Positions 36,337 through 48,224 of a stretch of 64,000 nucleotides of DNA are shown piece by piece; the stretch's first letter is position 1, and every line of letters begins with the position of its first letter. The notes under the pieces are model-generated. The model worked only from the letters and a program-made list of their open reading frames with translations. It was not told the origin of the DNA and did no database searches. A program made the translations under genes and the position numbers. Source of the stretch: Maea johnstoni (taxonomy: Eukaryota; Annelida; Polychaeta; Spionida; Magelonidae); contig OZ012697.1 in the NCBI GenBank assembly GCA_963942565.1, positions 15,061,503-15,125,502 of the forward strand, in the 5' to 3' direction.

Positions 36337-37169
36337 TGTCTTTGGCAATTTTACCTTCAACGAAGGTATTCCTATGCTCTTCACGATGGATGTCAGGTCC
36401 CTCTATACAAGTATCCCAAACAATGAAGGACTCACAGCACTTCGCTTTTTTCTTGACCGTCGAGCTATACAGAATCCACCCACGAACACACTCATTCGTT
36501 TGGCTGAATTGGTACTTACGCTCAACCATTTCGAATTCAACGGCGACTTCTACACTCAGAAAGCTGGAGTGGCTATGGGATCAACGATGGGTGGTGACTA
36601 TGCTTGTCTCTACATGGGACATAAAGAACACCTGTTCCGTTCAAGCTACGATGGACCCATACCCGAACTTTACAAGCGTTATATCGACGACGGCATTGGT
36701 GCTACTACCATGCACAAAGCTGACCTTGAACACTATCTATTGGCTTTTAACGATTTCCTCGGTACCGTTGACATCACTTTTGCTATTTCAGAGACCTGTG
36801 TGGTTTTCCTCGACTTAGAACTCTCCATTTCTGACCACAAAATTTCGTCCAAAATTCATTACAAACCCACCGACTCCCATTCATATCTTAGATATGATTC
36901 ACATCACCCCCAACTTTGCAAAGATAACATTCCCTTCTCCCAATTCTTGCGTTTACGCAGAAACTGTTCTAAGGATGAGGACTTCCGCAAAGAGTCTGGC
37001 CACATGGTTGACTTTTTTATAAATAGAGGTTATCCCACCCACATTGTTCACAAATCACGTGGGCGTGCTGCCTCTATAGACCGCCAAACTTCACTGGGTT
37101 CTAAGGATTCTGCTACTAACTCTACTAAACTCCCTCTCGTCCTCCCTTTTGACCAAATCAATCGTAAAG
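36337..37169 (+). mobile_element. Penelope-like element, reverse transcriptase fragment
   Basis: Part of an open frame 36281-37288 whose first ~20 and last ~35 codons are U2 spacer read through. The element part contains RT motif A DVRSLYTSIP (D at 36389), motif B GVAMGSTMGG, the catalytic YIDD (36680-36691), FLDLEL, and the PLE-type thumb with KPTDSHSYL, HHPQLCK, IPFSQFLRLRRNC. These, above all the thumb signature, separate Penelope-like RTs from LINE and LTR RTs. The N-terminal part and the endonuclease are missing, so this is a fragment truncated at both ends. The U2 spacer on the right is from an earlier part of the unit than that on the left, so the insertion came with a rearrangement of the flanks. 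Confidence 0.88.
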
Positions 37170-37427
37170 GTTTTACAAGGCAATGCCATTGCAAGAGGCA
37201 TTTGAGTGGCATGATATTGTCAAATGTGTTGTGCAAATATCTCCCGCATTTGCCAGATGCTGGCATAATCTGTAGACCGTTTTCCTAATTCTATAGTGAC
37301 TTACCTTAACCAATTGCCAGACATAGTATATTTCATATTTACAATTACAGTTGTTTTACCACTCAAGGAAATCTTGTTTCTTTTTCATACTACACTGTTG
37401 GTATACGGATACATGAAAGAGACTATT

Positions 37428-37488
37428 ATATTAAGCTGATAGGAACAGGTACTACACTTTGATCTTAGACGAAAGGCTGAGAAGCGAT
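37428..37488 (-). pseudogene. Truncated U2 (61 nt), T1
   Basis: U2 nt 1-61, then a jump to spacer sequence (ATAATAGTCTCTTTCATG) instead of the rest of stem-loop IIa. It lacks the Sm site, stems III and IV and the 3' box. TATA box and candidate PSE are kept. Stem I is weakened (AGCC-TTTC-GTCT). The same breakpoint is shared by all fourteen truncated copies, so they descend from one event. Confidence 0.9.
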
Positions 37489-38381
37489 AAACTAGAATAA
37501 GGTATCAGCCATGTATATATACTAACTAGCACATCAAAGATATGCCTTTGGCGAGAAACACCCCTTCGTATCGTTGGATTTTTTCACGAGCAAGGTCAAG
37601 CACTTGAAATATGATACTTTATATAACCAACATTACTATATCCTCACTTTTCTTCGTTGAAGTGAAAAAAGATGTAAAACTTAAATTTAGCCCTTTTTTT
37701 AAAACTGCACCGCGAACATTTGCCAAAGGCCGTTGCTGGCTATTAATAGCTCAGAGCATGAATGGATCTTTGGCAATAGGGTGTTCTCACTCAGAAAATC
37801 TGGAAGTTTTACAAGGCAATGCCATTGCAAGAGGCATTTGAGTGGCATGTATTGATTATTGACATGAAATTGTCGAATGTGTTGTGCAAATATCTCCCGC
37901 ATTTGCCAGATGCTGGCATAATCTGTAGACCATTTTCCTATTTCCATAGTGACTTACCTCGACCAATTGCCAGACATAGTAGATTTCATATTTACAATTA
38001 CAGTTGTTTTACCACTCAAGGAAATCTTGTTTCTTTTTCATACTACACTGTGGGTATACGGATACATGAAAGAAACTATTACAGTTGTTTTAACATCCAA
38101 GAAAAAAACGTAATACACACATGTGTAGTATTACAGTTGTTTTTTACAATCAAGAAAACCTTGTTTCTTTTTCATACTACACTGTGGGTGTACATATTTA
38201 TGAAACACACTATTACAGTTGCTTTTACGTCCAGGAAAAACACTTAATGCACACGTAAGTATATATGAATATTATTTTTTATTTTCAATATATAATAATT
38301 ATTTCCTAAACCAGTATCAAGCCATGCAGTGTTAGGCTGTGCATCATTGGATGGGGGTCTGCATTTCATTACTCCCCTAGA

Positions 38382-38566
38382 GGAGTGGGCTGTTCCTCGA
38401 AGTACTGCCACACCAGGCCAACCAATGGCAGAGGCGGAGCAAGCCCATTTGCCAAATGTCAAATATCAGTTAAAATTCTACGGCCTCCCATGGAGGACAT
38501 ATCAGATATTAAGCTGATAGGAACAGGTACTACACTTTGATCTTAACCGAAAGGCTGAGAAGCGAT
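38382..38566 (-). ncRNA. U2: U2 snRNA gene, copy M1
   Basis: First full-length copy of the minus array and the reference for its consistent differences: GGTTAAGATC after stem-loop I (a G:T pair replaces G:C), hairpin CATTT-GGC-AAATG after the Sm site where plus copies have CCTTT-GGC-AAAGG, and GTACTTCGAGG in stem-loop IV. GTAGTA, Sm-like site, 3' hairpin and 3' box are present. Stem IIb here has CCTCCATGGGAGG. Confidence 0.94.
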
Positions 38567-38924
38567 AAACTAGAATAAGGCATCAGCCATGTATATATAC
38601 TAACTAGCACATCAAAGATATGCCTTTGCCGAGAAACACCCCTTCGTATCGTTGGATTTTTTCACGAGCAAGGTCAAGCACTTGAAATATGATACAGTTG
38701 TGCCTTTCTACTTTATATAACCAACAGTACTATATCCTCACTTTTCTTCGTTGAAGTGAAAAAAGATGTAAAACTTAAATTTAGCCCTTTTTTTAAAACT
38801 GCACCGCAAACATTTGCCAAAGGCCGTTGCTGGCTATTAATAGCTCAGAGCATGAATGCATTTGAGTGGCATGTATTGATTATTGACATGAAATTGTCGA
38901 GTGTGTTGTGCAAATACCTCCCGC

Positions 38925-38932
38925 ATTTGCAT
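38925..38932 (-). promoter_or_regulatory. Octamer ATGCAAAT upstream of U2 (representative)
   Basis: The short spacers of the minus array read CATCTATGCAAATGCGGG where long spacers read CATCTGGCAAATGCGGG, giving a perfect octamer. It lies ~360 bp before the full U2 start at 38566. Octamers are typical of snRNA distal enhancers in vertebrates, but there usually at about -220. Function is uncertain. Confidence 0.35.
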
Positions 38933-39105
38933 AGATGCTGGCATAATCTGTAGACCGTTTTCCTATTTCCATAGTGACTTACCTTGACCAATTGCCAGAC
39001 ATAGTATATTTCATATTTACAATTACAGTTGTTTTACCACTCAAGGAAATCTTGTTTCTTTTTCATACTACACTGTTGGTATACGGATACATGAAAGAGA
39101 CTATT

Positions 39106-39166
39106 ATATTAAGCTGATAGGAACAGGTACTACACTTTGATCTTAGACGAAAGGCTGAGAAGCGAT
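39106..39166 (-). pseudogene. Truncated U2 (61 nt), T2
   Basis: Same breakpoint as T1 and the same weakened stem I (TCTAAGATC). It lies 600 bp upstream of the M1 start. Confidence 0.9.
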
Positions 39167-40074
39167 AAACTAGAATAAGGTATCAGCCATGTATATATAC
39201 TAACTAGCATATCAAAGATATGCCTTTGGCGAGAAACACCCCTTCGTATCGTTGGATTTTTTCACGAGCAAGGTCAAGCACTTGAGAAATGATACAGTTG
39301 TGCCTTTCTACTTTATATAACCAACATTACTATATCCTCACTTTTCTTCGTTGAAGTGAAAAAAGATGTAAAACTTAAATTTAGCCCTTTTTTAAAACTG
39401 CACCGCGAACATTTGCCAAAGGCCGTTGCTGGCTATTAATAGCTCAGAGCATGAATGGATCTTTGGCCATAGGGTGTTCTCACTCAGAAAATCAGGAAGT
39501 TTTACAAGGCAATGCCATTGCAAGAGGCATTTGAGTGGCATGTATTGATTATTGACATGAAATTGTCGAATGTGTTGTGCAAATATCTCCCGCATTTGCC
39601 AGATGCTGGCATAATCTGTAGACCGTTTTCCTATTTCCATAGTGACTTACCTCGACCAATTTCCAGACATAGTAGATTTCATATTTACAATTACAGTTGT
39701 TTTACCACTCAAGGAAATCTTGTTTCTTTTTCATACTACACTGTGGGTATACGGATACATGAAAGAAACTATTACAGTTGTTTTAACATCCAAGAAAAAA
39801 ACGTAATACACACATGTGTACTATTACAGTTGTTTTTTACAATCAAGAAAACCTTGCTTCTTTTTCATACTACACTGTGGGTGTACATATTTATGAAACA
39901 CACTATTACAGTTGCTTTTACATCCAGGAAAAACACTTAATGCACACGTAAGTATATATGAATATTATTTTTTATTTTCAATATATAATAATTATTTCCT
40001 AAACCAGTATCAAGCCATGCAGTGTTAGGCTGTGCATCATTGGGTGGGTGTCTGCATTTCATTACTCCCCTAGA

Positions 40075-40233
40075 GGAGTGGGCTGTTCCTCGAAGTACTG
40101 CCACACTAGGCCAACCAATGGCAGAGGCGGAGCAAGCCCCTTTGCCAAATGTCAAATATCAGTTAAAATTCTACGGCCTCCAATGGAGGACATATCAGAT
40201 ATTAAGCTGATAGCCGAAAGGCTGAGAAGCGAT
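40075..40233 (-). pseudogene. U2 copy M2 with a 26-nt internal deletion
   Basis: U2 nt 24-49 are missing; GGCTA joins directly to TCAGCTTAATATC. The break lies between two CTA trinucleotides. The loss removes the U6-pairing segment and the branch-point-pairing GTAGTA, so the RNA could not act in branch-site recognition, although promoter, Sm site and 3' box remain. The hairpin after the Sm site reads CATTT...AAAGG, unpaired at its base, and stem IV starts CCTAG. Confidence 0.9.
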
Positions 40234-41140
40234 AAACTAGAATAAGGCATCAGCCATGTATATATACTTACTAGCACATCAAAGATATGCCTTTGGCGAG
40301 AATCACCCCTTCGTATCGTTGGATTTTTTCATGAGCAAGGTCAAGCACTTGAAAAATGATACAGTTGTGCCTTTCTACTTTATATAACCAACATTACTAT
40401 ATCCTCACTTTTCTTCGTTGAAGTGAAAAAAGATGTAAAACTTAAATTTAGCCCCTTTTTTAAAACTGCACCGCAAACATTTGCCAAAGGCCGTTGCTGG
40501 CTATTAATAGCTCAGAGCATGAATGGATCTTTGGCCATAGGGTGTTCTCACTCAGAAAATCAGGAAGTTTTACAAGGCAATGCCATTGCAAGAGGCATTT
40601 GAGTGGCATGTATTGATTATTGACATGAAATTGTCGAATGTGTTGTGCAAATATCTCCCGCATTTGCCAGATGCTGGCATAATCTGTAGACCGTTTTCCT
40701 ATTTCCATAGTGACTTACCTCGACCAATTTCCAGACATAGTAGATTTCATATTTACAATTACAGTTGTTTTACCACTCAAGGAAATCTTGTTTCTTTTTC
40801 ATACTACACTGTGGGTATACGGATACATGAAAGAAACTATTACAGTTGTTTTAACATCCAAGAAAAAAACGTAATACACACATGTGTACTATTACAGTTG
40901 TTTTTTACAATCAAGAAAACCTTGCTTCTTTTTCATACTACACTGTGGGTGTACATATTTATGAAACACACTATTACAGTTGCTTTTACATCCAGGAAAA
41001 ACACAATGCACACGTAAGTATATATGAATATTATTTTTTATTTTCAATATATAATAATTATTTCCTAAACCAGTATCAAGCCATGCAGTGTTAGGCTGTG
41101 CATCATTGGATGGGGGTCTGCATTTCATTACTCCCCTAGA

Positions 41141-41325
41141 GGAGTGGGCTGTTCCTCGAAGTACTGCCACACCAGGCCAACCAATGGCAGAGGCGGAGCA
41201 AGCCCATTTGCCAAATGTCAAATATCAGTTTAAATTCTACGGCCTCCAATGGAGGACATATCAGATATTAAGCTGATAGGAACAGGTACTACACTTTGAT
41301 CTTAACCGAAAGGCTGAGAAGCGAT
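41141..41325 (-). ncRNA. U2: U2 snRNA gene, copy M3, promoter interrupted
   Basis: Full length with GAATTTAAACTG before the Sm site. The promoter is cut by the unclassified element from 41363 on: the TATA box remains (TATATATA at ~41351), but the candidate PSE is displaced by 1.29 kb. This unit and M2 are adjacent without a truncated copy between them, the only monomeric pair in the minus array. Confidence 0.92.
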
Positions 41326-41362
41326 AAACTAGAATAAGGCATCAGCCATGTATATATACTAA

Positions 41363-42653
41363 CCAGATAGGGCCCCGTTGAAAGAGGTACTGGGAGGACA
41401 GTACAATTACAGAGAAGGGGGGAGGCAAGTGTTGCGGCAAGGCGCTTAAGGCCGCAGGAGGAGTAGAAGTTGTCGATGTAATAAGGATCCGTGCGCCCAA
41501 AAAGTGAGTGGCGGGCGCACGGATCCAAGGCCAAAGTGCAGGTGGAAGGTACATGGGATTGGATAGGGCACTGATCAGCACGTAGAGATGTGTGAAAGGG
41601 CAGATAGAAGGTAAATGGGTGGGAGTTGCATAAAGCAATAGTCATGTGCCGCAAGTGTGCATGAAAGTGACAATACCAACGTCATAGGGAACTTAATGGA
41701 ACATTTCCTTCATCAACAGATATAAATTAATACTTACACCCATTAAACTTCACAGAGCTCAATTTTTATATGAAGGCTAGGCATTACTTACATTCATTAA
41801 ACTATAGATTTTCTCGAAGAAATTCCTAACTTCACAACTGTGGAAATGTTTATTATAACCAGGGAATTTCATACACTAATCAAATCGGCCCTTATAGCGA
41901 ACGCCAATTCAGGCAGACCTTCTCTCTGGGATCAGTGGATTTGACCAACAATTCATTTTAGTAAAGTGAAATAAAAATATAGACATCGTTATTTAGAGTA
42001 GGTAATGTTTCAAAGTGCCAGACGAAGGACTGGGCAGGAAAAGATGATACTAGTTGCGGTCAGACGGAATCGAACCCGCAACCTCTTGCCCTGCAGGCAG
42101 GCGCTCTAGCCACTAAGCTACGGCGCCATCTGTATGACAGGGAGGTTTGAAAAGAGAGCTATATTGATGAAATCTCGTAACTCTATTTTGGATCTTTCCT
42201 TGCATTCCGAGTTTAGTCCTGTCATTTACGTGACTGAATACCGGAGTAAATCTTTGAAAAAGACCGCCAGGCCACTTTTATCAATGACCCCACATATTTA
42301 CATACGGCCCGAAACTGATTATGACCTACCTACCTCATGCGAGCCAGTAAAATAGCCAAATCAAATCTGGCGCCTGTTATCTAACTACTCCAAACCGGCT
42401 CGGGATAGCCGGAATGACGTTAGAACCCAATAAGGAGCGCCAAAATAGCTGAAAAATTGTATTTGATCTTTTAATCTAATGCCTTTTCAAATAAATAAAA
42501 AATAATGATTATATCAATACGCCTTTACATGTCGTTAACTTTATGGCATCGCCAGTTTCGCAATCCAATTTTCCTAGTGTTATGAACTTGCTATCCTGGG
42601 GTTCAATTAGTTACACTTTGTGGGGGCGCTACGCGCTGCATGAACATTTGCGT
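41363..42653 (-). mobile_element. Unclassified element, copy 2 (diverged subfamily)
   Basis: Reverse orientation, 1291 bp, inserted cleanly between ATATATACTAA and CTAGCACATC (contiguous in intact units), with no target-site duplication. The ends match copy 1 (CCAGATAGGGCCCCGTTG at the left, GAACATTTGCGT at the right). The interior is visibly diverged from copies 1 and 3, with ~270 bp less in total and a different tRNA-like module at the same place. The 14-bp hairpin is identical, and an open frame matching that of copy 1 persists (41342-41638, minus). Confidence 0.8.
42055..42127 (-). other. tRNA-Cys(GCA)-like module in element copy 2
   Basis: On the minus strand: GGCGCCG start, A box TAGCTTAGTGG, D stem GCTT/GAGC, anticodon stem CCTGC/GCAAG (4 of 5 pairs) around loop CTGCAGG with anticodon GCA (42092-42094), and B box GGTTCGATTCC. 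The acceptor and T stems pair poorly, so it is tRNA-derived rather than a working tRNA-Cys. Confidence 0.6.
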
Positions 42654-43139
42654 CTAGCACATCAAAGATATGCCTTTGCCGAGAAACACCCCTTCGTATC
42701 GTTGGATTTTTTCACGAGCAAGGTCAAGCACTTGAAATATGATACTTTATATAACCAACATTACTATATCCTCACTTTTCTTCGTTGAAGTGAAAAAAGA
42801 TGTAAAACTTAAATTTAGCCCTTTTTTTAAAACTGCACCGCAAACATTTGCCAAAGGCCGTTGCTGGCTATTAATAGCTCAGAGCATGAATGCATTTGAG
42901 TGGCATGTATTGATAGTTGACATGAAATTGTCGAGTGTGTTGTGCAAATATCTCCCGCATTTGCATAGATGCTGGCATAATCTGTAGACCGTTTTCCTAT
43001 TTCCATAGTGACTTACCTTGACCAATTGCCAGACATAGTATATTTCATATTTACAATTACAGTTGTTTTACCACTCAAGGAAATCTTGTTTCTTTTTCAT
43101 ACTACACTGTTGGTATACGGATACATGAAAGAGACTATT

Positions 43140-43200
43140 ATATTAAGCTGATAGGAACAGGTACTACACTTTGATCTTAGCCGAAAGGCTGAGAAGCGAT
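43140..43200 (-). pseudogene. Truncated U2 (61 nt), T3
   Basis: Stem I is restored to AGCC...GGCT, unlike T1 and T2. The short spacer downstream lacks 16 bp (ATGATACTTTATATAACC form). Confidence 0.9.
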
Positions 43201-44108
43201 AAACTAGAATAAGGTATCAGCCATGTATATATACTAACTAGCATATCAAAGATATGCCTTTGGCGAGAAACACCCCTTCGTATCGTTGGATTTTTTCACG
43301 AGCAAGGTCAAGCACTTGAGAAATGATACAGTTGTGCCTTTCTACTTTATATAACCAACATTACTATATCCTCACTTTTCTTCGTTGAAGTGAAAAAAGA
43401 TGTAAAACTTAAATTTAGCCCTTTTTTAAAACTGCACCGCGAACATTTGCCAAAGGCCGTTGCTGGCTATTAATAGCTCAGAGCATGAATGGATCTTTGG
43501 CAATAGGGTGTTCTCACTCAGAAAATCTGGAAGTTTTACAAGGCAATGCCATTGCAAGAGGCATTTGAGTGGCATGTATTGATTATTGACATGAAATTGT
43601 CGAATGTGTTGTGCAAATATCTCCCGCATTTGCCAGATGCTGGCATAATCTGTAGACCGTTTTCCTATTTCCATAGTGACTTACCTCGACCAATTTCCAG
43701 ACATAGTAGATTTCATATTTACAATTACAGTTGTTTTACCACTCAAGGAAATCTTGTTTCTTTTTCATACTACACTGTGGGTATACGGATACATGAAAGA
43801 AACTATTACAGTTGTTTTAACATCCAAGAAAAAAACGTAATACACACATGTGTACTATTACAGTTGTTTTTTACAATCAAGAAAACCTTGCTTCTTTTTC
43901 ATACTACACTGTGGGTGTACATATTTATGAAACACACTATTACAGTTGCTTTTACATCGAGGAAAAACACTTAATGCACACGTAAGTATATATGAATATT
44001 ATTTTTTATTTTCAATATATAATAATTATTTCCTAAACCAGTATCAAGCCATGCAGTGTTAGGCTGTGCATCATTGGATGGGGGTCTGCATTTCATTACT
44101 CCCCTAGA

Positions 44109-44293
44109 GGAGTGGGCTGTTCCTCGAAGTACTGCCACACCAGGCCAACCAATGGCAGAGGCGGAGCAAGCCCATTTGCCAAATGTCAAATATCAGTTAA
44201 AATTCTAGGGCCTCCAATGGAGGACATATCAGATATTAAGCTGATAGGAACAGGTACTACACTTTGATCTTAACCGAAAGGCTGAGAAGCGAT
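44109..44293 (-). ncRNA. U2: U2 snRNA gene, copy M4
   Basis: Full length; GGAGGCCCTAG replaces GGAGGCCGTAG after stem IIb, a marker shared with 50807. Confidence 0.93.
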
Positions 44294-44832
44294 AAACTAG
44301 AATAAGGCATCAGCCATGTATATATACTAACTAGCACATCAAAGATATGCCTTTGCCGAGAAACACCCCTTCGTATCGTTGGATTTTTTCACGAGCAAGG
44401 TCAAGCACTTGAAATATGATACAGTTGTGCCTTTCTACTTTATATAACCAACATTACTATATCCTCACTTTTCTTCGTTGAAGTGAAAAAAGATGTAAAA
44501 CTTAAATTTAGCCCTTTTTTTAAAACTGCACCGCAAACATTTGCAAAAGGCCGTTGCTGGCTATTAATAGCTCAGAGCATGAATGCATTTGAGTGGCATG
44601 TATTGATTATTGACATGAAATTGTCGAGTGTGTTGTGCAAATATCTCCCGCATTTGCATAGATGCTGGCATAATCTGTAGACCGTTTTCCTATTTCCATA
44701 GTGACTTACCTTGACCAATTGCCAGACATAGTATATTTCATATTTACAATTACAGTTGTTTTACCACTCAAGGAAATCTTGTTTCTTTTTCATACTACAC
44801 TGTTGGTATACGGATACATGAAAGAGACTATT

Positions 44833-44893
44833 ATATTAAGCTGATAGGAACAGGTACTACACTTTGATCTTAGCCGAAAGGCTGAGAAGCGAT
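44833..44893 (-). pseudogene. Truncated U2 (61 nt), T4
   Basis: Standard truncated form with intact promoter, 600 bp upstream of the M4 start. Confidence 0.9.
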
Positions 44894-45803
44894 AAACTAG
44901 AATAAGGTATCAGCCATGTATATATACTAACTAGCATATCAAAGATATGCCTTTGGCGAGAAACACCCCTTCGTATCGTTGGATTTTTTCACGAGCAAGG
45001 TCAAGCACTTGAAAAATGATACAGTTGTGCCTTTCTACTTTATATAACCAACATTACTATATCCTCACTTTTCTTCGTTGAAGTGAAAAAAGATGTAAAA
45101 CTTAAATTTAGCCCTTTTTTTAAAACTGCACCGCAAACATTTGCCAAAGGCCGTTGCTGGCTATTAATAGCTCAGAGCATGAATGGATATTTGGCAATAG
45201 GGTGTTCTCACTCAGAAAATCAGGAAGTTTTACAAGGCAATGCAATTGCAAGAGGCATTTGAGTGGCATGTATTGATTATTGACATGAAATTGTCGAATG
45301 TGTTGTGCAAATATCTCCCGCATTTGCCAGATGCTGGCATAATCTGTAGACCGTTTTCCTATTTCCATAGTGACTTACCTCGACCAATTGCCAGACATAG
45401 TAGATTTCATATTTACAATTACAGTTGTTTTACCACTCAAGGAAATCTTGTTTCTTTTTCATACTACACTGTTGGTATACGGATACATGAAAGAAACTAT
45501 TACAGTTGTTTTAACATCCAAGAAAAAAACGTAATACACACATGTGTACTATTACAGTTGTTTTTTTACAATCAAGAAAACCTTGTTTCTTTTTCATACT
45601 ACACTGTGGGTGTACATATTTATGAAACACACTATTACAGTTGCTTTTACATCGAGGAAAAACACTTAATGCACACGTATGTATATATGAATATTATTTT
45701 TTATTTTCAATATATAATAATTATTTCCTAAACCAGTATCAAGCCATGCAGTGTTAGGCAGTGCATCATTGGATGGGGGTCTGCATTTCATTACTCCCCT
45801 AGA

Positions 45804-45988
45804 GGAGTGGGCTGTTCCTCGAAGTACTGCCACACCAGGCCAACCAATGGCAGAGGCGGAGCAAGCCCATTTGCCAAATGTCAAATATCAGTTAAAATTC
45901 TACGGCATCCAATGGAGGACATATCAGATATTAAGCTGATAGGAACAGGTACTACACTTTGATCTTAACCGAAAGGCTGAGAAGCGAT
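45804..45988 (-). ncRNA. U2: U2 snRNA gene, copy M5 (stem IIb change)
   Basis: CCTCCATTGGATGCC: stem IIb loses one G:C pair. The same change marks 54195, 55889 and 62635. Upstream TTCATCGC replaces TTTATCGC just before the start. Confidence 0.92.
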
Positions 45989-46511
45989 GAACTAGAATAA
46001 GGCATCAGCCATGTATATATACTAACTAGCACATCAAAGATATGCCTTTGCCGAGAAACACCCCTTCGTATCGTTGGATTTTTTCACGAGCAAGGTCAAG
46101 CACTTGAAATATGATACTTTATATAACCAACATTACTATATCCTCACTTTTCTTCGTTGAAGTGAAAAAAGATGTAAAACTTAAATTTAGCCCTTTTTTT
46201 AAAACTGCACCGCAAACATTTGCCAAAGGCCGTTGCTGGCTATTAATAGCTCAGAGCATGAATGCATTTGAGTGGCATGTATTGATTGTTGACATGAAAT
46301 TGCCGAGTGTGTTGTGCAAATATCTCCCGCATTTGCATAGATGCTGGCATAATCTGTAGACCGTTTTCCTATTTCCATAGTGACTTACCTTGCCCAATTG
46401 CCAGACATAGTATATTTCATATTTACAATTACAGTTGTTTTACCACTCAAGGAAATCTTGTTTCTTTTTCATACTACACTGTTGGTATACGGATACATGA
46501 AAGAGACTATT

Positions 46512-46572
46512 ATATTAAGCTGATAGGAACAGGTACTACACTTTGATCTTAGCCGAAAGGCTGAGAAGCGAT
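46512..46572 (-). pseudogene. Truncated U2 (61 nt), T5
   Basis: Standard form; this unit and its neighbours reappear at an offset of 16831 bp (T14). Confidence 0.9.
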
Positions 46573-47363
46573 AAACTAGAATAAGGTATCAGCCATGTAT
46601 ATATACTAACTAGCACATCAAAGATATGCCTTTGGCGAGAAACACCCCTTCGTATCGTTGGATTTTTTCACGAGCAAGGTCAAGCACTTGAAAAATGATA
46701 CAGTTGTGCCTTTCTACTTTATATAACCAACATTACTATATCCTCACTTTTCTTCGTTGAAGTGAAAAAAGATGTAAAACTTAAATTTAGCCCTTTTTTT
46801 AAAACTGCACCGCGAACATTTGCCAAAGGCCGTTGCTGGCTATTAATAGCTCAGAGCATGAATGGATCTTTGGCAATAGGGTGTTCTCACTCAGAAAATC
46901 TGGAAGTTTTACAAGGCAATGCCATTGCAAGAGGCATTTGAGTGGCATGTATTGATTATTGACATGAAATTGTCGAATGTGTTGTGCAAATATCTCCCGC
47001 ATTTGCCAGATGCTGGCATAATCTGTAGACCATTTTCCTATTTCCATAGTGACTTACCTCGACCAATTGCCAGACATAGTAGATTTCATATTTACAATTA
47101 CAGTTGTTTTACCACTCAAGGAAATCTTGTTTCTTTTTCATACTACACTGTGGGTATACGGATACATGAAAGAAACTATTACAGTTGTTTTAACATCCAA
47201 GAAAAAAACGTAATACACACATGTGTACTATTACAGTTGTTTTTTACAATCAAGAAAACCTTGTTTCTTTTTCATACTACACTGTGGGTGTACATATTTA
47301 TGAAACACACTATTACAGTTGCTTTTACGTCCAGGAAAAACACTTAATGCACACGTAAGTATA

Positions 47364-47894
47364 CTGTATACCGTGTTAATATTGCGGCAGTTTAATTAAT
47401 GCGTACTTTGCGCATCCATGCAGTCCGCATTTATTAAACTGCGCACTATTATTTGGATATTGGATCCCTATTCTTTAATCGTTCAACACACTGATATGAT
47501 AGCTTGTCATTCAACATGAAGACCCTTCGCGGCCTCTGCTGGAACTGAGTTCAATTACGATGAAGACAACTCGCACACCCGAGTGTGATCAAACATGCCG
47601 GTAACCACTATTCAGGGTTTACTGATTGTAACCAAGATAACACTGTTCGTGGCTGGTGACGAAATAATGATTGCACTTGCCTATAATACTGGCAGCATCT
47701 GGCATCCTTAAGGGGCTGGCCGGCTTGAATATAGCAAGACCACCCTACCCAAAAGCCGGTTAGGCTGCATACCCTTGGCTCCCTTACACAACTTGATCTG
47801 GAGGTTATCAATGCGCAATGATTAAACTGCGCATCAAAGTCAGTTATCTGCTGGGCGCATTATTTGATATGCGCAATATTAACACGGTATACAG
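47364..47894. mobile_element. 531-bp TIR transposon (MITE-like)
   Basis: Perfect 23-bp terminal inverted repeats at 47364-47386 and 47872-47894, starting CTGTATACCGTG. Inserted in the spacer motif GTAAGTATATATGAATA; comparison with intact units gives a TA target-site duplication, as in Tc1/mariner-type elements, though the TATA-rich target leaves 1-2 bp of doubt. Several TGCGCA motifs lie near both ends in direct and inverted orientation. The 67-codon frame at 47608-47811 shows no transposase features, so the element is non-autonomous. Confidence 0.85.
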
Positions 47895-47897
47895 TAT

Positions 47898-48224
47898 ATG
47901 AATATTATTTTTTATTTTCAATATATAATAATTATTTCCTAAACCAGTATCAAGCCATGCAGTGTTAGGCTGTGCATCATTGGATGGGGGTCTGCATTTC
48001 ATTACATTAATAGCTCAGAGCATGAATGCATTTCAGTGGCATGTATTGATTATTGACATGAAATTGTCGAGTGTGTTGTGCAAATACCTCCCGCATTTGC
48101 ATAGATGCTGGCATATTCTGTAGACCATTTTCCTATTTCCATAGTGACTTACCTTGACCAATTGCCAGACATAGTATATTTCATATTTACAATTACAGTT
48201 GTTTTACCACTCAAGGAAATCTTG
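47898..48224 (-). repeat. Rearranged U2 spacer without U2
   Basis: Holds the U2 3' flank as far as the 3'-box region (CATTTCATTAC at ~48004), then jumps straight to a short-unit spacer (ATTAATAGCTCAGAGC). The U2 body and promoter that belong between are lost; both edges of the break carry ATTA. It ends at the insertion of element copy 3 and keeps the octamer at ~48093. Confidence 0.85.

Noticed and set aside
36279-36818. Second ORF (179 codons) overlapping the RT fragment in another frame
   Set aside because: Shadow frame; the RT motifs DVRSLYTSIP, YIDD and the thumb signature are all in the 36281 frame.
42055-42127. Functional tRNA-Cys gene
   Set aside because: Acceptor and T stems pair poorly, and the sequence lies inside a mobile element at the place where other copies hold a different tRNA-like module.
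47608-47811. Transposase in the TIR element
   Set aside because: A 67-codon frame without catalytic motifs; the element is too short to be autonomous.
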